A stretch of DNA of 64,000 bases from Sphingomonas oligoaromativorans (GTDB lineage: Bacteria > Pseudomonadota > Alphaproteobacteria > Sphingomonadales > Sphingomonadaceae), in the NCBI RefSeq assembly GCF_011762195.1, contig NZ_JAASQK010000009.1, positions 1 through 64,000 of the forward strand. The letters are read 5' to 3'. Below are positions 9,284 to 18,272 of this stretch, one piece after another (position 1 is the stretch's first letter; each line of letters starts with the position of its first letter). The position numbers were made by a program, and so were the translations under genes. The notes beneath the pieces were generated by a model that was not told where the DNA came from, made no database searches, and saw only the letters and a program-made list of their open reading frames with translations.

Positions 9284-12200
9284 GTGCAGCATTCCACCAC
9301 TATCCGGCGCAGCCTGTTGCTTGCGGCGGCCTCGGGCCTGACCCTCAGCGCCGGCATGGCCCACGCTCAAGCGATGGCGGCCCCGGCCAATGGCGGGGCG
9401 GCGCCTGCGCCTCTTCCCGCCCAGACCCAATTGGCGGCGGCCGATCAGGCGGCCTCCCCGAGCCAGGGCGCTTCTTCCACGGGGGCCGCGGACGCGGGCG
9501 ACGAGATCGTCGTCACCGGCATCCGCGGATCGCAGCAGCGCGCGGTGAGCATCAAGCGCAATGCCGTGTCGGTCGTCGATTCCATCTCGGCGGAGGATAT
9601 CGGCAAGCTGCCCGATGTCACGATCTCGGATTCGCTCCAGCGCATTCCGGGCGTGCAGATCCTGCGCAGCGCCGGCGAAGGGTCCACGATCAACATCCGT
9701 GGCCTCCCGCAGGTCACGACGCTCCTCAACGGCGAATCCTATCTCGGCGCCCAGTCGATCACGACCACTCAGCCCAATTTCAACGACATCCCCTCGCAGC
9801 TTTTCGCCGGGGCCGACGTCATCAAATCCTCCACGGCCGATCTGCTCAACGCGGGCATCACCGGCACCGTCAATCTGCGCACCCGGCGGCCGTTCGACCT
9901 GAAGGAAGGCCTCACCGTCGCGGCGGCGGCCGAAGGCGCCTATGGCGATCGGACGAAGCACAAGTTCGATCCGAACTTCAACGGCCTGATCTCGTGGCAC
10001 AACGACAAGTTCGGTTTCATGGCGAGCGCCGCCTATTCGAACGTGCGCCTGTCCAACTCGCACAATGGCATCCAGGAAGGCTATGGCGCGGCGTTGCACA
10101 ATGAGGGGACGGCCGACGCCACGTCGACCGGCGGCTTCTCCCCGGCGGGCCGGGCACGCGGAACCCCGGTGGCGGGCGGCGTGGATGTGAACGGCGATGG
10201 CGATGCCAACGATACGTTCATCGTGCCGCAGGGCTTCACCGGCTGGAACAAGATCGACCAGCGCAAGCGCCTGGGCATCAACGGCTCGGTGCAGTGGAAG
10301 ATCAACGACGCGCTCACCCTGACCGGCGACGGCTTCTTCACCCGGCAGGACGAGCATGACCGCACGGCCGGCTTCCAGATGCAGGATGTCAACTGGCAGG
10401 CGGCGGAATTCACGCCGGGCGCGTCGCGTGACACCGGTTCGGTGGTGAACGGCTATCATGTGAACACCACGTCGATTTACAATTACGATCTCGGCAATTT
10501 CGACTCCTATGCGCAGAACGATCGCTACAAGTCGCAGTCGCAGAACTATAATCTCGAGCTGAAATATGATGATGGCGGCCGGTTCAAGGCCAGCCTGCGC
10601 GGCATCTATGGCAAGGCCTACCAGCATTACGATCAGAGCTACGCGCAGTTCAGCCTGTCGAACGGCGAACAGTGGGAAGCCGGCGGGATCGGGCATTATC
10701 CGACTTCGCTGGGTGGCGATCGGGTCTTCAATTCCGACGGCTATACGGTCAACACGCTCGCCGGCCTGAACTCGCTGCCCGCGACGGTGAACTTCACCGG
10801 AAACAAGCCGGTCTTCAGCCTGCCGAGCCAGTTGCAGAGCGAGCTGAGCGACATCAACAACTATGCGCTGAAGACGCTGTCGTCCGAAGGCAATTATCGC
10901 CGCAAGGGCGATCTCAAGATCGCGCGGGCGGATGCCTCCTACGAGGTGTCGTCGGATCTCAATTTCAGCTTCGGCGCGCGGTACAGCGAGCGCTCGGTTG
11001 ACGATTTCGAGTTCGACCGCGCCGCGCCGCTTTATGGCGGGAATGGCGCGTCCAACCCGGCGGGCTGCCTGGTGAAATGGAAGGCGTTCGACGTTCCGGT
11101 GAACGACGCGAGCTGCAACGCGGGCGATGCCGCCGGCTTCTACACGGCGGGCCTCACGCGCAAGGCCAACGACCCGTCGTTCAAGGGGCAGGTCAAGCTG
11201 TTCAACCCCGGCGTCGCGGGCGTTCCGAACATGTATGTCCTCGATCCCAAGGCGATGGACAACGCGCTGAAGTTCCAGAACAGCTTCTATCCCGGCAACG
11301 TGGACGTCATGAATCCGGGCGCTTCGTTCAACGTCGGCGTCAAGCAGACGTCGGGCTATGTCCAGATGAACTTCAAGAGCGATCTGTTCGGTATCCCCTA
11401 TTCGGGCAATGCCGGTGTGAAGATCATCAACACCCGCCTCGACATCACGCAATATGTGACGGGCAACCCGCAGCCTTATGGCCTGGCCGGCCTGGTGACG
11501 GGCACGCTGGAGACGAAGCGCGACTTCACCGACTTCCTGCCGGCGTTCAACGTCGCGTTCGATCTCACCCACAACCTCAAGTTCCGCTTCGCCTTCTCGA
11601 AGACGATGACGCTCCTCGATCTCAATCAGTGGGGCGGGGGCCTCAATCCGAATTACGCGATCGACACGTCCAACCCCGGCGCGCCCGTGTTCCGGGTGAC
11701 CGGCGGCAGCCAGAACGGCAACCCCCAGCTCGATCCCTGGCGCGCCACCAACGTGGAAGGCTCGCTGGAATATTATCTCGGCCGGTCGAGCCTCGTGAGC
11801 GTTGGCCTCTTCCACATCAACGTCGAAAGCTTCATCCAGCAGGGCAATATCACGCGGTCCGATCTGCCGGATAATGACGGCGTCGTCCGAAACCGGACGG
11901 TGTCGATCAGCACGCCGATCCAGGGGGCCGGCGGTACGCTCCAGGGTGTCGAGGCCGGTGCCAAGATCTCGTTCAACGATCTCGGCTTCATGCCCACTCT
12001 GCTGTCGAATTTCGGCATCGACACCAACTTCACCTATTCGCCGTCCGATTCCGGCAAGAAGGATCTGGCGGGGCGCAGCATTCCCTTCCAGGACAATTCG
12101 AAGATCCAGACCAACGCGGCGCTTTATTATCAGGACCGGCGCTTCCAGGCCCGCGTGGCGTGGAATTTCCGCTCCAAGCGCGCCGTCCAGTCGGACTTCG

Positions 12201-12412
12201 GCGGTATTGTCGGCCTGGAGGAATATCAGGCGCCCACCAATTATGTGGACGCGTCGATCAGCTATGACATCACGCCCAATGTCACGATCTATGGGCAGGG
12301 ATCGAACCTGACCGGCGAGTATGAGAAATATTACCTCACCTGGAAGGACGAACGCGCGTTCAACAACATCTTCGAGCGCCGCTTCACGGCTGGCGCCCGG
12401 GTCAAGTTCTGA
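9284..12412 (+). CDS. TonB-dependent receptor (large, carbohydrate-locus type)
   Basis: 1042 residues with a signal peptide (LLLAAASGLTLSAGMAHAQA) and a low-complexity Ala/Gln/Pro linker up to about residue 75. The TonB-box-like DEIVVTGIRGSQQRA leads into the plug (IGKLPDVTISDSLQRIPGV, then INIRGL) and a 22-strand barrel ending in the aromatic AGARVKF. The size and plug wording match the receptors of Caulobacter, Xanthomonas and sphingomonads that import oligosaccharides. The start is GTG behind GGGGAG. Together with the downstream halogenase and cupin it forms a recurrent gene set; the substrate is inferred only from the neighbouring GH2 and esterase. Confidence 0.93.
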   Translation: MQHSTTIRRSLLLAAASGLTLSAGMAHAQAMAAPANGGAAPAPLPAQTQLAAADQAASPSQGASSTGAADAGDEIVVTGIRGSQQRAVSIKRNAVSVVDSISAEDIGKLPDVTISDSLQRIPGVQILRSAGEGSTINIRGLPQVTTLLNGESYLGAQSITTTQPNFNDIPSQLFAGADVIKSSTADLLNAGITGTVNLRTRRPFDLKEGLTVAAAAEGAYGDRTKHKFDPNFNGLISWHNDKFGFMASAAYSNVRLSNSHNGIQEGYGAALHNEGTADATSTGGFSPAGRARGTPVAGGVDVNGDGDANDTFIVPQGFTGWNKIDQRKRLGINGSVQWKINDALTLTGDGFFTRQDEHDRTAGFQMQDVNWQAAEFTPGASRDTGSVVNGYHVNTTSIYNYDLGNFDSYAQNDRYKSQSQNYNLELKYDDGGRFKASLRGIYGKAYQHYDQSYAQFSLSNGEQWEAGGIGHYPTSLGGDRVFNSDGYTVNTLAGLNSLPATVNFTGNKPVFSLPSQLQSELSDINNYALKTLSSEGNYRRKGDLKIARADASYEVSSDLNFSFGARYSERSVDDFEFDRAAPLYGGNGASNPAGCLVKWKAFDVPVNDASCNAGDAAGFYTAGLTRKANDPSFKGQVKLFNPGVAGVPNMYVLDPKAMDNALKFQNSFYPGNVDVMNPGASFNVGVKQTSGYVQMNFKSDLFGIPYSGNAGVKIINTRLDITQYVTGNPQPYGLAGLVTGTLETKRDFTDFLPAFNVAFDLTHNLKFRFAFSKTMTLLDLNQWGGGLNPNYAIDTSNPGAPVFRVTGGSQNGNPQLDPWRATNVEGSLEYYLGRSSLVSVGLFHINVESFIQQGNITRSDLPDNDGVVRNRTVSISTPIQGAGGTLQGVEAGAKISFNDLGFMPTLLSNFGIDTNFTYSPSDSGKKDLAGRSIPFQDNSKIQTNAALYYQDRRFQARVAWNFRSKRAVQSDFGGIVGLEEYQAPTNYVDASISYDITPNVTIYGQGSNLTGEYEKYYLTWKDERAFNNIFERRFTAGARVKF

Positions 12413-12432
12413 CGCCTGTTTCTGTCCGCCTG

Positions 12433-12468
12433 CCCGCCCGTCGCCGAGTGCGACGGGCGGGTATTTGT
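12433..12468 (+). terminator. Terminator hairpin after the TonB receptor
   Basis: Arms CCCGCCCGTCG at 12433-12443 and its complement at 12451-12461 enclose a 7-nt loop, followed by TATTTGTC. It lies 20 bp after the receptor stop and 33 bp before the halogenase, so it may lower rather than abolish read-through. Confidence 0.65.
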
Positions 12469-12500
12469 CTTGAGATCCTTGGCTTGCCGGAAAGCCTTGC

Positions 12501-14015
12501 ATGAACGCTGATCCCGTCCGCTCCATCCTGATCGTCGGCGGGGGAACCGCGGGCTGGATGGCCGCCGCGCTGCTCGCGCGTCGCCTCGAGAGGCAGCCGA
12601 TCTCGATCACCGTCGTCGAATCGCCCGATATCGGAACGGTGGGCGTCGGCGAGGCGACCGTTCCCGCGATCCGGGATTATTTCCGGGCCATCGGCGTCAC
12701 CGATTATGAGGTGATGAAGGCGACGCAGGGCACCCTCAAGCTCGGTGTCGAGTTTCGCGACTGGGCCGGGCCGGGGAGCAGCTTCTTCCACCCGTTCGGC
12801 CTTTACGGAACCTCGTCGCGCGGGGTGGCCTTCCATCAATATTGGCTGAAGCGGCGGGCTGAAGGCGATGCGTCGCCGCTTGCCGACTACAGCCTCTGCA
12901 CCGAGCTTGCGATGCGTCATCATGTGATGACGCCGCCGGACAATCCGCCCAACGAACTGGGCGTCTTCGATTGGGCCGTGCAATTCGACGCGGGGCTCTA
13001 TGCCCGCTTCCTGCGCGACAAGGCGACGCGCGAACTGGGCGTGAAGCATATCGAAGGCCTGATCGTCGACACCAGCCTCGCCCCGGAAAGCGGGAATATC
13101 GCGAGCGTCACGCTCGGCGACGGGCGGGTATTGGAGGCGGACCTGTTCGTCGATTGCTCGGGCTTTCGGAGCCTGCTGCTCGGCGGCGCGCTGGGGGTGG
13201 GGTATCAGGACTGGATCGACTGGCTGCCCTGCGACCGGGCCGTGGCGATCCCGAGCGAACCGGACGGTTCGCTCGCCCCCTTCACCCGAAGCACGGCGCT
13301 GCCGGCGGGCTGGCAATGGCGCATCCCGCTCCAGCACCGGGTGGGCAATGGCTATGTCTATTCCAGCCGGCACATATCGGACGACGAGGCGGTTGCCGCA
13401 TTGCGGGCGAATCTGGAGGGGGCGGCGCTCGCCGAACCCCATCTCCTGCGCTTTCGCACCGGACACCGGGACAGGTTCTGGCACCGCAACTGCGTCGCGC
13501 TGGGCCTTGCGGCGGGTTTCCTCGAGCCGCTGGAATCGACCAGCATCACGCTCATCCAAAGTGGCGTCGAGCGCTTGCTCGCGCTCTTCCCCAACCAGCA
13601 TTTCGACCCGGCGCTCGCGGAAGAGTTCAACCGGATCACCATGCTGGAATATGCGCGTATCCGGGATTTCCTCATTCTTCATTATTACGGCAACGGCCGC
13701 ATCGGCGAGCCCATGTGGGATGCTTGCCGGGCCTTGGACCTTCCCGAGGCGCTGGCGCACAAGATCCGCATGTTCCGCAGCCGCGGGACGATGGTCCGTT
13801 ATGAATGGGAGTCCTTCCAGGATCCGAGCTGGCTGTCGATGTTCGTCGGGCTGGGCATGTTGCCGGACGCCTATGATCCCCTGGCGGACCATTTCTCCGG
13901 TGAGCAACTGGAAGGCGCGATGCTGCGGATGCGGGAGGCCATCGCCAAAACGGTCGCTCTGTCGACGCCCCATGCCGAGTTCATCGATCGCCATTGCGCA
14001 AACCGGCAGGGATAG
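12501..14015 (+). CDS. Flavin-dependent halogenase, tryptophan-halogenase family
   Basis: 504 residues. The FAD site GGGTAGW is at the N-terminus and the second signature WQWRIP starts at residue 271, the motif that separates halogenases from monooxygenases. Lys80 in TLKLGVEF aligns with catalytic Lys79 of PrnA, and Glu345 in EPLESTSI aligns with Glu346. GVGEATVP is also typical. The catalytic apparatus therefore looks intact. Family members inside glycan or TonB-receptor loci of Caulobacter and Xanthomonas have no established substrate, and the natural acceptor here is unknown. The cupin gene follows 39 bp downstream on the same strand. Confidence 0.92.
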   Translation: MNADPVRSILIVGGGTAGWMAAALLARRLERQPISITVVESPDIGTVGVGEATVPAIRDYFRAIGVTDYEVMKATQGTLKLGVEFRDWAGPGSSFFHPFGLYGTSSRGVAFHQYWLKRRAEGDASPLADYSLCTELAMRHHVMTPPDNPPNELGVFDWAVQFDAGLYARFLRDKATRELGVKHIEGLIVDTSLAPESGNIASVTLGDGRVLEADLFVDCSGFRSLLLGGALGVGYQDWIDWLPCDRAVAIPSEPDGSLAPFTRSTALPAGWQWRIPLQHRVGNGYVYSSRHISDDEAVAALRANLEGAALAEPHLLRFRTGHRDRFWHRNCVALGLAAGFLEPLESTSITLIQSGVERLLALFPNQHFDPALAEEFNRITMLEYARIRDFLILHYYGNGRIGEPMWDACRALDLPEALAHKIRMFRSRGTMVRYEWESFQDPSWLSMFVGLGMLPDAYDPLADHFSGEQLEGAMLRMREAIAKTVALSTPHAEFIDRHCANRQG

Positions 14016-14054
14016 GGCATTTTTGCCCGGCCGGGTAGAATTGCGAAATGGGAT

Positions 14055-15071
14055 ATGAGCCTTCCGATCCATCGCCGCGTTGAGGAAATGGGGCCTGTCG
14101 ACGCGCGGCAGTTCGATGCCGAAATCCGAACTCGTGCCGAGCCGGTCGTCATCCGTGGCGCCGTGCGGGATTGGCCCGCGGTCGCCGCCGGGCGGGAATC
14201 CGATGAGGCGCTTGTCGACTATCTGAAGCGGATGGATCAGGGAAAGCGGGCGGAGGTGCTGGTCGGCCCGCCGGAGATCGATGGCCATTTCTTCTACGAC
14301 GCGGCCATGAGCGGGTGCAATTTCCAGAAGCGATACGGATCGCTGAGCGGCCTCCTCGACAAGATCCTTTCGCTGCGGAGCGAGGAAAGGCCGATCGCGC
14401 TCTATGCGGGCGCGGCGGGGGTGGACGAGCATCTCGCGGGCTGGGCCGGGCAGAACCGCCTTCCCTTCGAGCTGCCCGACGCGACGCCGCGCATCTGGAT
14501 CGGCAACCGGACCCGGGTGGCAACCCATTTCGACGAGACCAGCAACGTCGCCGTCGTCGTCTCGGGCCAGCGCCGCTTCACGCTTTTCCCGCCCGAGCAA
14601 CTGGACAATCTCTATGTGGGGCCGCTCCATTTCACCATCGCCGGGCCGCCCGTCAGCATGGTCGATCTCGAGAATCCCGATTTCGAGCGCTATCCGAAAT
14701 TCGCGGACGCGCTGCCGCACGGCCTGATCGCGGACCTCGAGCCCGGCGACGCGCTCTTCATCCCGCCGATCTGGTGGCACAGCGTCAAAGCCCTCGGCCG
14801 GTTCAACATATTGGTCAATTATTGGTGGGGGGAGCGCCATGCGGTGTCGCCGCTCGCCGCGCTGACCCATGCGATCCTGGCGGTCAGGGATCTTCCGCCC
14901 GCCCAGCGCGCCGCCTGGCGCAAATGGTTCGAGCATTATGTGTTCGACGAGGCGGCCCCCCATGCCGGCGATCACCTGCCCGAAGCCGCGCGGGGCGTTG
15001 TCGGGCCGCCGTCCGATGAGAAGATCAAGGCGTTTTCGGATTATCTGGCCGGGACACTTTCAGCGCCATAA
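14055..15071 (+). CDS. JmjC-like cupin (cupin_8) protein, putative Fe(II)/2-oxoglutarate oxygenase
   Basis: 338 residues of the JmjC/FIH-like cupin family. The iron triad is visible as His158 and Asp160 in THFDET and His242 in WWHSV. GQRRFTLFPP and LEPGDALFIPP are family hallmarks. Such enzymes hydroxylate proteins or small molecules using 2-oxoglutarate, but members next to TonB receptors and halogenases have not been assigned a substrate. It begins 39 bp after the halogenase, so co-transcription is likely, and it ends convergent with the transpeptidase-like gene. Confidence 0.87.
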   Translation: MSLPIHRRVEEMGPVDARQFDAEIRTRAEPVVIRGAVRDWPAVAAGRESDEALVDYLKRMDQGKRAEVLVGPPEIDGHFFYDAAMSGCNFQKRYGSLSGLLDKILSLRSEERPIALYAGAAGVDEHLAGWAGQNRLPFELPDATPRIWIGNRTRVATHFDETSNVAVVVSGQRRFTLFPPEQLDNLYVGPLHFTIAGPPVSMVDLENPDFERYPKFADALPHGLIADLEPGDALFIPPIWWHSVKALGRFNILVNYWWGERHAVSPLAALTHAILAVRDLPPAQRAAWRKWFEHYVFDEAAPHAGDHLPEAARGVVGPPSDEKIKAFSDYLAGTLSAP

Positions 15072-15080
15072 CGGCCCGTC

Positions 15081-15758
15081 TCACGGGAGAGTCACGCCCG
15101 GAGGGAAGGGAATGGGCGCGCCGGGGCCATGCGAGCGCCCGGCATAGAGAAGGCGGCCTTGCCCGAGCCGCGCCAGCACGAAGCCGATATCCCGCTCGGA
15201 AAGGGCGAAGCAGCCATCGCTGCGGCCGAGCCGCCCCTGCGTCACGAGCAGCGCCGGATCGACATAGCGGGCCGAGTGGATGACGATCGCGCGCGCCTCG
15301 GCATTGGCGTCGCTCGGGTCGAGCCCGGCCAGCCGGCGAGACAGGCCGTGGACGCCGCTATAGGTTTCGCCGGTGAGATAGGCGCCTTCCGACGTCGCCT
15401 CCGAGCCGATCTCGTTCGAGAAGCTCTGGAGCCAGCCGCTATGTCCGGGGTCCGAGCCTTTGCCATGGGCGACCAGCAGGCTCGTCGTCCTGCCCGCCAG
15501 CATGTCGATGAGATGAAAGCGCGGCACGGACGAAGGCAGGCCGAAATCGGCGATGGCGACCACGTCGCGCGACCAGATGGCGCCGTCGTGCCGCCACAGC
15601 GCATCGAGCGCATGGGCGACGAGCACCGGGTCCACCATCGGCGCCACCGCGGCGAGGCCCCGCTGGACGGCGGCGTCGGCCACCCCCGCGCCGCACGCCG
15701 CCAGCCATGCGGCCGACTGGAGCGCCGTTCTGCGCGAGGGAAGGAAGGGCGTTGCCAT
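15081..15758 (-). CDS. Murein L,D-transpeptidase catalytic-domain family protein (YkuD_2)
   Basis: 225 residues. The N-terminus is a Tat-like or Sec signal (SRRTALQSAAWLAACGAGVADA). The catalytic region carries IVIHSARYVD and GRSDGCFAL, the His and Cys of the YkuD_2 group, and earlier YLTGETYSG and GLSRRLAGLD. Expected to act in the periplasm on peptidoglycan cross-links; activity of this subgroup is poorly established. The start at 15758 is chosen because the signal peptide begins there; a longer in-frame extension reads antisense through the SDR gene and is not credible. Confidence 0.85.
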   Translation of the reverse strand: MATPFLPSRRTALQSAAWLAACGAGVADAAVQRGLAAVAPMVDPVLVAHALDALWRHDGAIWSRDVVAIADFGLPSSVPRFHLIDMLAGRTTSLLVAHGKGSDPGHSGWLQSFSNEIGSEATSEGAYLTGETYSGVHGLSRRLAGLDPSDANAEARAIVIHSARYVDPALLVTQGRLGRSDGCFALSERDIGFVLARLGQGRLLYAGRSHGPGAPIPFPPGVTLP

Positions 15759-15839
15759 CGGGGCGATCCTAGCATGTTCGCAGGCGGCGATAAGGCCGCT
15801 TCGCTGGCGGTCGGGCGATCGCTGCGCTAGTCCGGTGCG

Positions 15840-16922
15840 ATGTTCGTCGCGGTCTATTGGTGGCGGGTCCATCCCGGCAAGGAGGCGCAGTTCCGGGCCG
15901 CGTGGCGGCGCGGCACGCACCTGATCCGCGAGCGCTACGGCAGCTACGGTTCGCGCCTGCATCGTGACGCGGACGGGCGCTTCGTCGGCTATGCCGAGTG
16001 GCCCGACGAGGCGACATGGCGCGCCGCCTTCGACCAGAAGATGGTCTATGACGAGCCCGCCACCCGCGCGGCCTTCGTCGACGCGATCGCCGAGACTCCG
16101 GCCAACGCCGAGCCGATCTTCACCATGACCGTCTCGGACGATCTGCTGACACGCAGCCTCGCTCAGGCGGTGACGCCGGACCTGACGGGCAAGGTCGCGC
16201 TGGTCACGGGCGCGGGCGGCGGGCTCGGGCTGGAGATGGCGGGGGCTCTGGCGCGGGCGGGGGCGCGGGTGCTGCTCCATGGGCGCGACGTGGCGAAGCT
16301 CGAACCGGCGGTGGCGGGGCTGGCCGGGGAGGGGCTCGCCGCTTCCGCCTTCGTCGCCGATCTCGACGACGAGGAGGGGCTGGCGGATGCGATCGCCCGG
16401 CTGGCGGAGGCGTGTGGACGGATCGACATCCTCGTCAACAATGCCGGCGCGCGGGATCGTCGGCCGCTTGGCGAGCTGGACCGGGCGAGCGTCCGCGCGT
16501 TGCTGGAGACGAATCTCGTGGCACCTTTCGATCTGGTCCGATTGGTGACGCCGCACATGCCGGCGGGCGGGCGGATCATCAACATCACCTCGATCGCCGG
16601 CCCGATCGCGCGTGCCGGCGACGCCGCCTACACCGCCGCCAAGGGGGGACTGGAGGCGCTGACCCGCGCACTGGCGGCCGAACTCGGGCCTCAAGGCATC
16701 ACGGTCAATGCCGTCGCGCCCGGCTATTTCGCGACCGAGGCCAATCGCGCGATGGTGGCGGACGAGGGTGTCGCCGGGCATCTCGCAAGACGCACCTCGC
16801 TCGGCCGCTGGGGCGAGCCTTCGGAGATCGCCGGCGCGGTGCTGTTCCTCGCCTCGGCGCAGGCCCCCTATGTCACCGGGCAGGTGATCGCGGTCGACGG
16901 CGGCTATCTCGCCCATTTCTGA
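15840..16922 (+). CDS. Fusion of an ABM-like monooxygenase domain with a short-chain dehydrogenase
   Basis: 360 residues in one uninterrupted frame. Residues 1 to about 100 resemble the antibiotic-biosynthesis-monooxygenase/dimeric alpha-beta-barrel fold (VAVYWWRVHPGKEAQF, GYAEWPDEATW). Residues about 110-360 are a classical SDR: TGAGGGLG from residue 123, NNAG, a Ser near 251, Tyr264 and Lys268 (YxxxK), ending VTGQVIAVDGGY. The SDR half would reduce or oxidise a hydroxyl with NAD(P)H; the substrate is unknown. The two domains are normally separate proteins, so this may be a bifunctional enzyme. Divergent from the transpeptidase-like gene. Confidence 0.85.
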   Translation: MFVAVYWWRVHPGKEAQFRAAWRRGTHLIRERYGSYGSRLHRDADGRFVGYAEWPDEATWRAAFDQKMVYDEPATRAAFVDAIAETPANAEPIFTMTVSDDLLTRSLAQAVTPDLTGKVALVTGAGGGLGLEMAGALARAGARVLLHGRDVAKLEPAVAGLAGEGLAASAFVADLDDEEGLADAIARLAEACGRIDILVNNAGARDRRPLGELDRASVRALLETNLVAPFDLVRLVTPHMPAGGRIINITSIAGPIARAGDAAYTAAKGGLEALTRALAAELGPQGITVNAVAPGYFATEANRAMVADEGVAGHLARRTSLGRWGEPSEIAGAVLFLASAQAPYVTGQVIAVDGGYLAHF

Positions 16923-17144
16923 GCGCCGCTTGACGGCGGCCGCCGCAAAAGGCAAAGGCGCCTCACTTCTTGGGGAGTAGCCGCCCGCGCGTGTCATGCG
17001 GGGCGCACGTCAACAAACTTGGCTTCGGCCATGGCGTGCGCGACCAGTCGGTTTGGCGAGACCATGGATCGGCGGGCGTTCCGGGGGGCCGGGCGCGCGC
17101 ATCGATTCATGCGTCGCTTGGCCCGGCCCCGGGACGATTTCAGT

Positions 17145-18155
17145 ATGCCAGCCCTGCCCTTGACGATCGCGCTGCTGCTCGGCTCCGCCGTCGTCATCTA
17201 TCTGTCCTGCGAGTTTTTCGTGAACGGCGTCGAGTGGCTCGGCCGCCGCATGTCGGTCGGCGAGAAGGCGACCGGCACGGTGCTCGCCGCCTTCGGAACG
17301 GCATTGCCCGAGAGCGTGGTGACGTTCGTCGCCGTCGCTTTCGGAGCGGGCGCGGCGTCGAAGGCGCTGGGCGTCGGCGCGGCGCTGGGCGGGCCGCTGG
17401 CGCTCTCGACCATTGCCTATGCCACCGTCGGCCTCGTCCTGATCGCGACGCGCCAGCACCTGCCGCGCACCGCCGAGATCCGCCGGGACTTCCGCCATCT
17501 CAGCCGCGATCAGGGCTGGTTCCTGCTGATCTTCGTGGCGAAGGTGGCGTTCGGCCTGATCGCCTTCGCATGGAAGCCGTGGCTGGGGCTGCTCTTCCTC
17601 GGCGCTTACGGCCTCTATCTCCGCCAGGAGATGAAGGGCGGCGACGATATGGAAGAGGGCGCGCTGGAGCCGCTCAAGTTCCAGCCGGGCCGCGAGATGC
17701 CGACTCTCGCGGCGGCCGCGTTCCAGACCGGCCTGGCGCTCTGTATGATCTTCGCGGCCTCGCGCCTGTTCGTGACGCAGTTGGAGCATCTCGGCCCGGC
17801 GCTCGGCCTCAAGCCGCAGCTCCTCGCGCTGCTGCTGAGCCCGATCGCCACCGAGCTTCCCGAGACGATGAACGCGATCATCTGGGTGCGGCAGGGCAAG
17901 CATCGGCTGGCGCTGGCCAACATTTCCGGCGCGATGATGATCCAGGCGACGGTGCCGACCGCGCTCGGCCTGTTCTTCACGCCCTGGATGCTCGACATGC
18001 CGCTGCGGATCGCGGCGATCGCGACGGTGGTGGCGGTGGCGGTTATGTTCGTGGCCTTCGCGCGCGGCATGATCTCGCGCTGGCTGCTGGCGGCGATGGG
18101 GCTGCTCTATATCGGCTTCGCGGCCGTGCTGCTCTTCTTCCACATGGCCGGCTGA
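17145..18155 (+). CDS. Calcium/sodium antiporter (CaCA family)
   Basis: 336 residues with about ten membrane segments. The two inverted alpha-repeats carry the ion-binding signatures FGTALPESVVT and SPIATELPETMNAI, placed in the first and second half as expected. It exchanges Ca2+ for Na+ or H+ across the inner membrane. The start at 17145 begins directly with the first membrane helix (MPALPLTIALLLGSAVV); longer in-frame starts at 17019-17064 add an Arg-rich stretch and lack support. Its stop abuts that of a tiny opposite-strand gene. Confidence 0.9.
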   Translation: MPALPLTIALLLGSAVVIYLSCEFFVNGVEWLGRRMSVGEKATGTVLAAFGTALPESVVTFVAVAFGAGAASKALGVGAALGGPLALSTIAYATVGLVLIATRQHLPRTAEIRRDFRHLSRDQGWFLLIFVAKVAFGLIAFAWKPWLGLLFLGAYGLYLRQEMKGGDDMEEGALEPLKFQPGREMPTLAAAAFQTGLALCMIFAASRLFVTQLEHLGPALGLKPQLLALLLSPIATELPETMNAIIWVRQGKHRLALANISGAMMIQATVPTALGLFFTPWMLDMPLRIAAIATVVAVAVMFVAFARGMISRWLLAAMGLLYIGFAAVLLFFHMAG

Positions 18156-18272
18156 CTAGCCGTGGAGAAGGCCGAGGCAGACACCGAAGCCCAGCGTCGA
18201 CCACAGCGCGAGATTGCCGATCAGCAGGCCGGTCTTCCCGATCGGGCCGGTATGGGGGCGGGGTTTGCGCAT
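18156..18272 (-). CDS. 38-residue single-pass membrane peptide, unknown function
   Basis: An ATG at 18272 is preceded by GGAGAGACC, a strong ribosome-binding site at the right distance. The product has a basic N-terminus (MRKPRPHTGPIGK) and one hydrophobic segment of about 20 residues ending in a short LLHG tail. Its TAG is immediately next to the antiporter stop. I do not recognise a family. The Shine-Dalgarno site and clean topology argue for a real gene. Confidence 0.55.
   Translation of the reverse strand: MRKPRPHTGPIGKTGLLIGNLALWSTLGFGVCLGLLHG

Noticed and set aside
9071-12610. 1179-residue minus-strand frame across the TonB receptor
   Set aside because: Antisense shadow; the receptor has signal peptide, plug and barrel end.
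15759-16997. N-terminal extension of the transpeptidase-like gene across the SDR gene
   Set aside because: The extension is antisense to a strong SDR coding sequence; the signal peptide starts at 15758.
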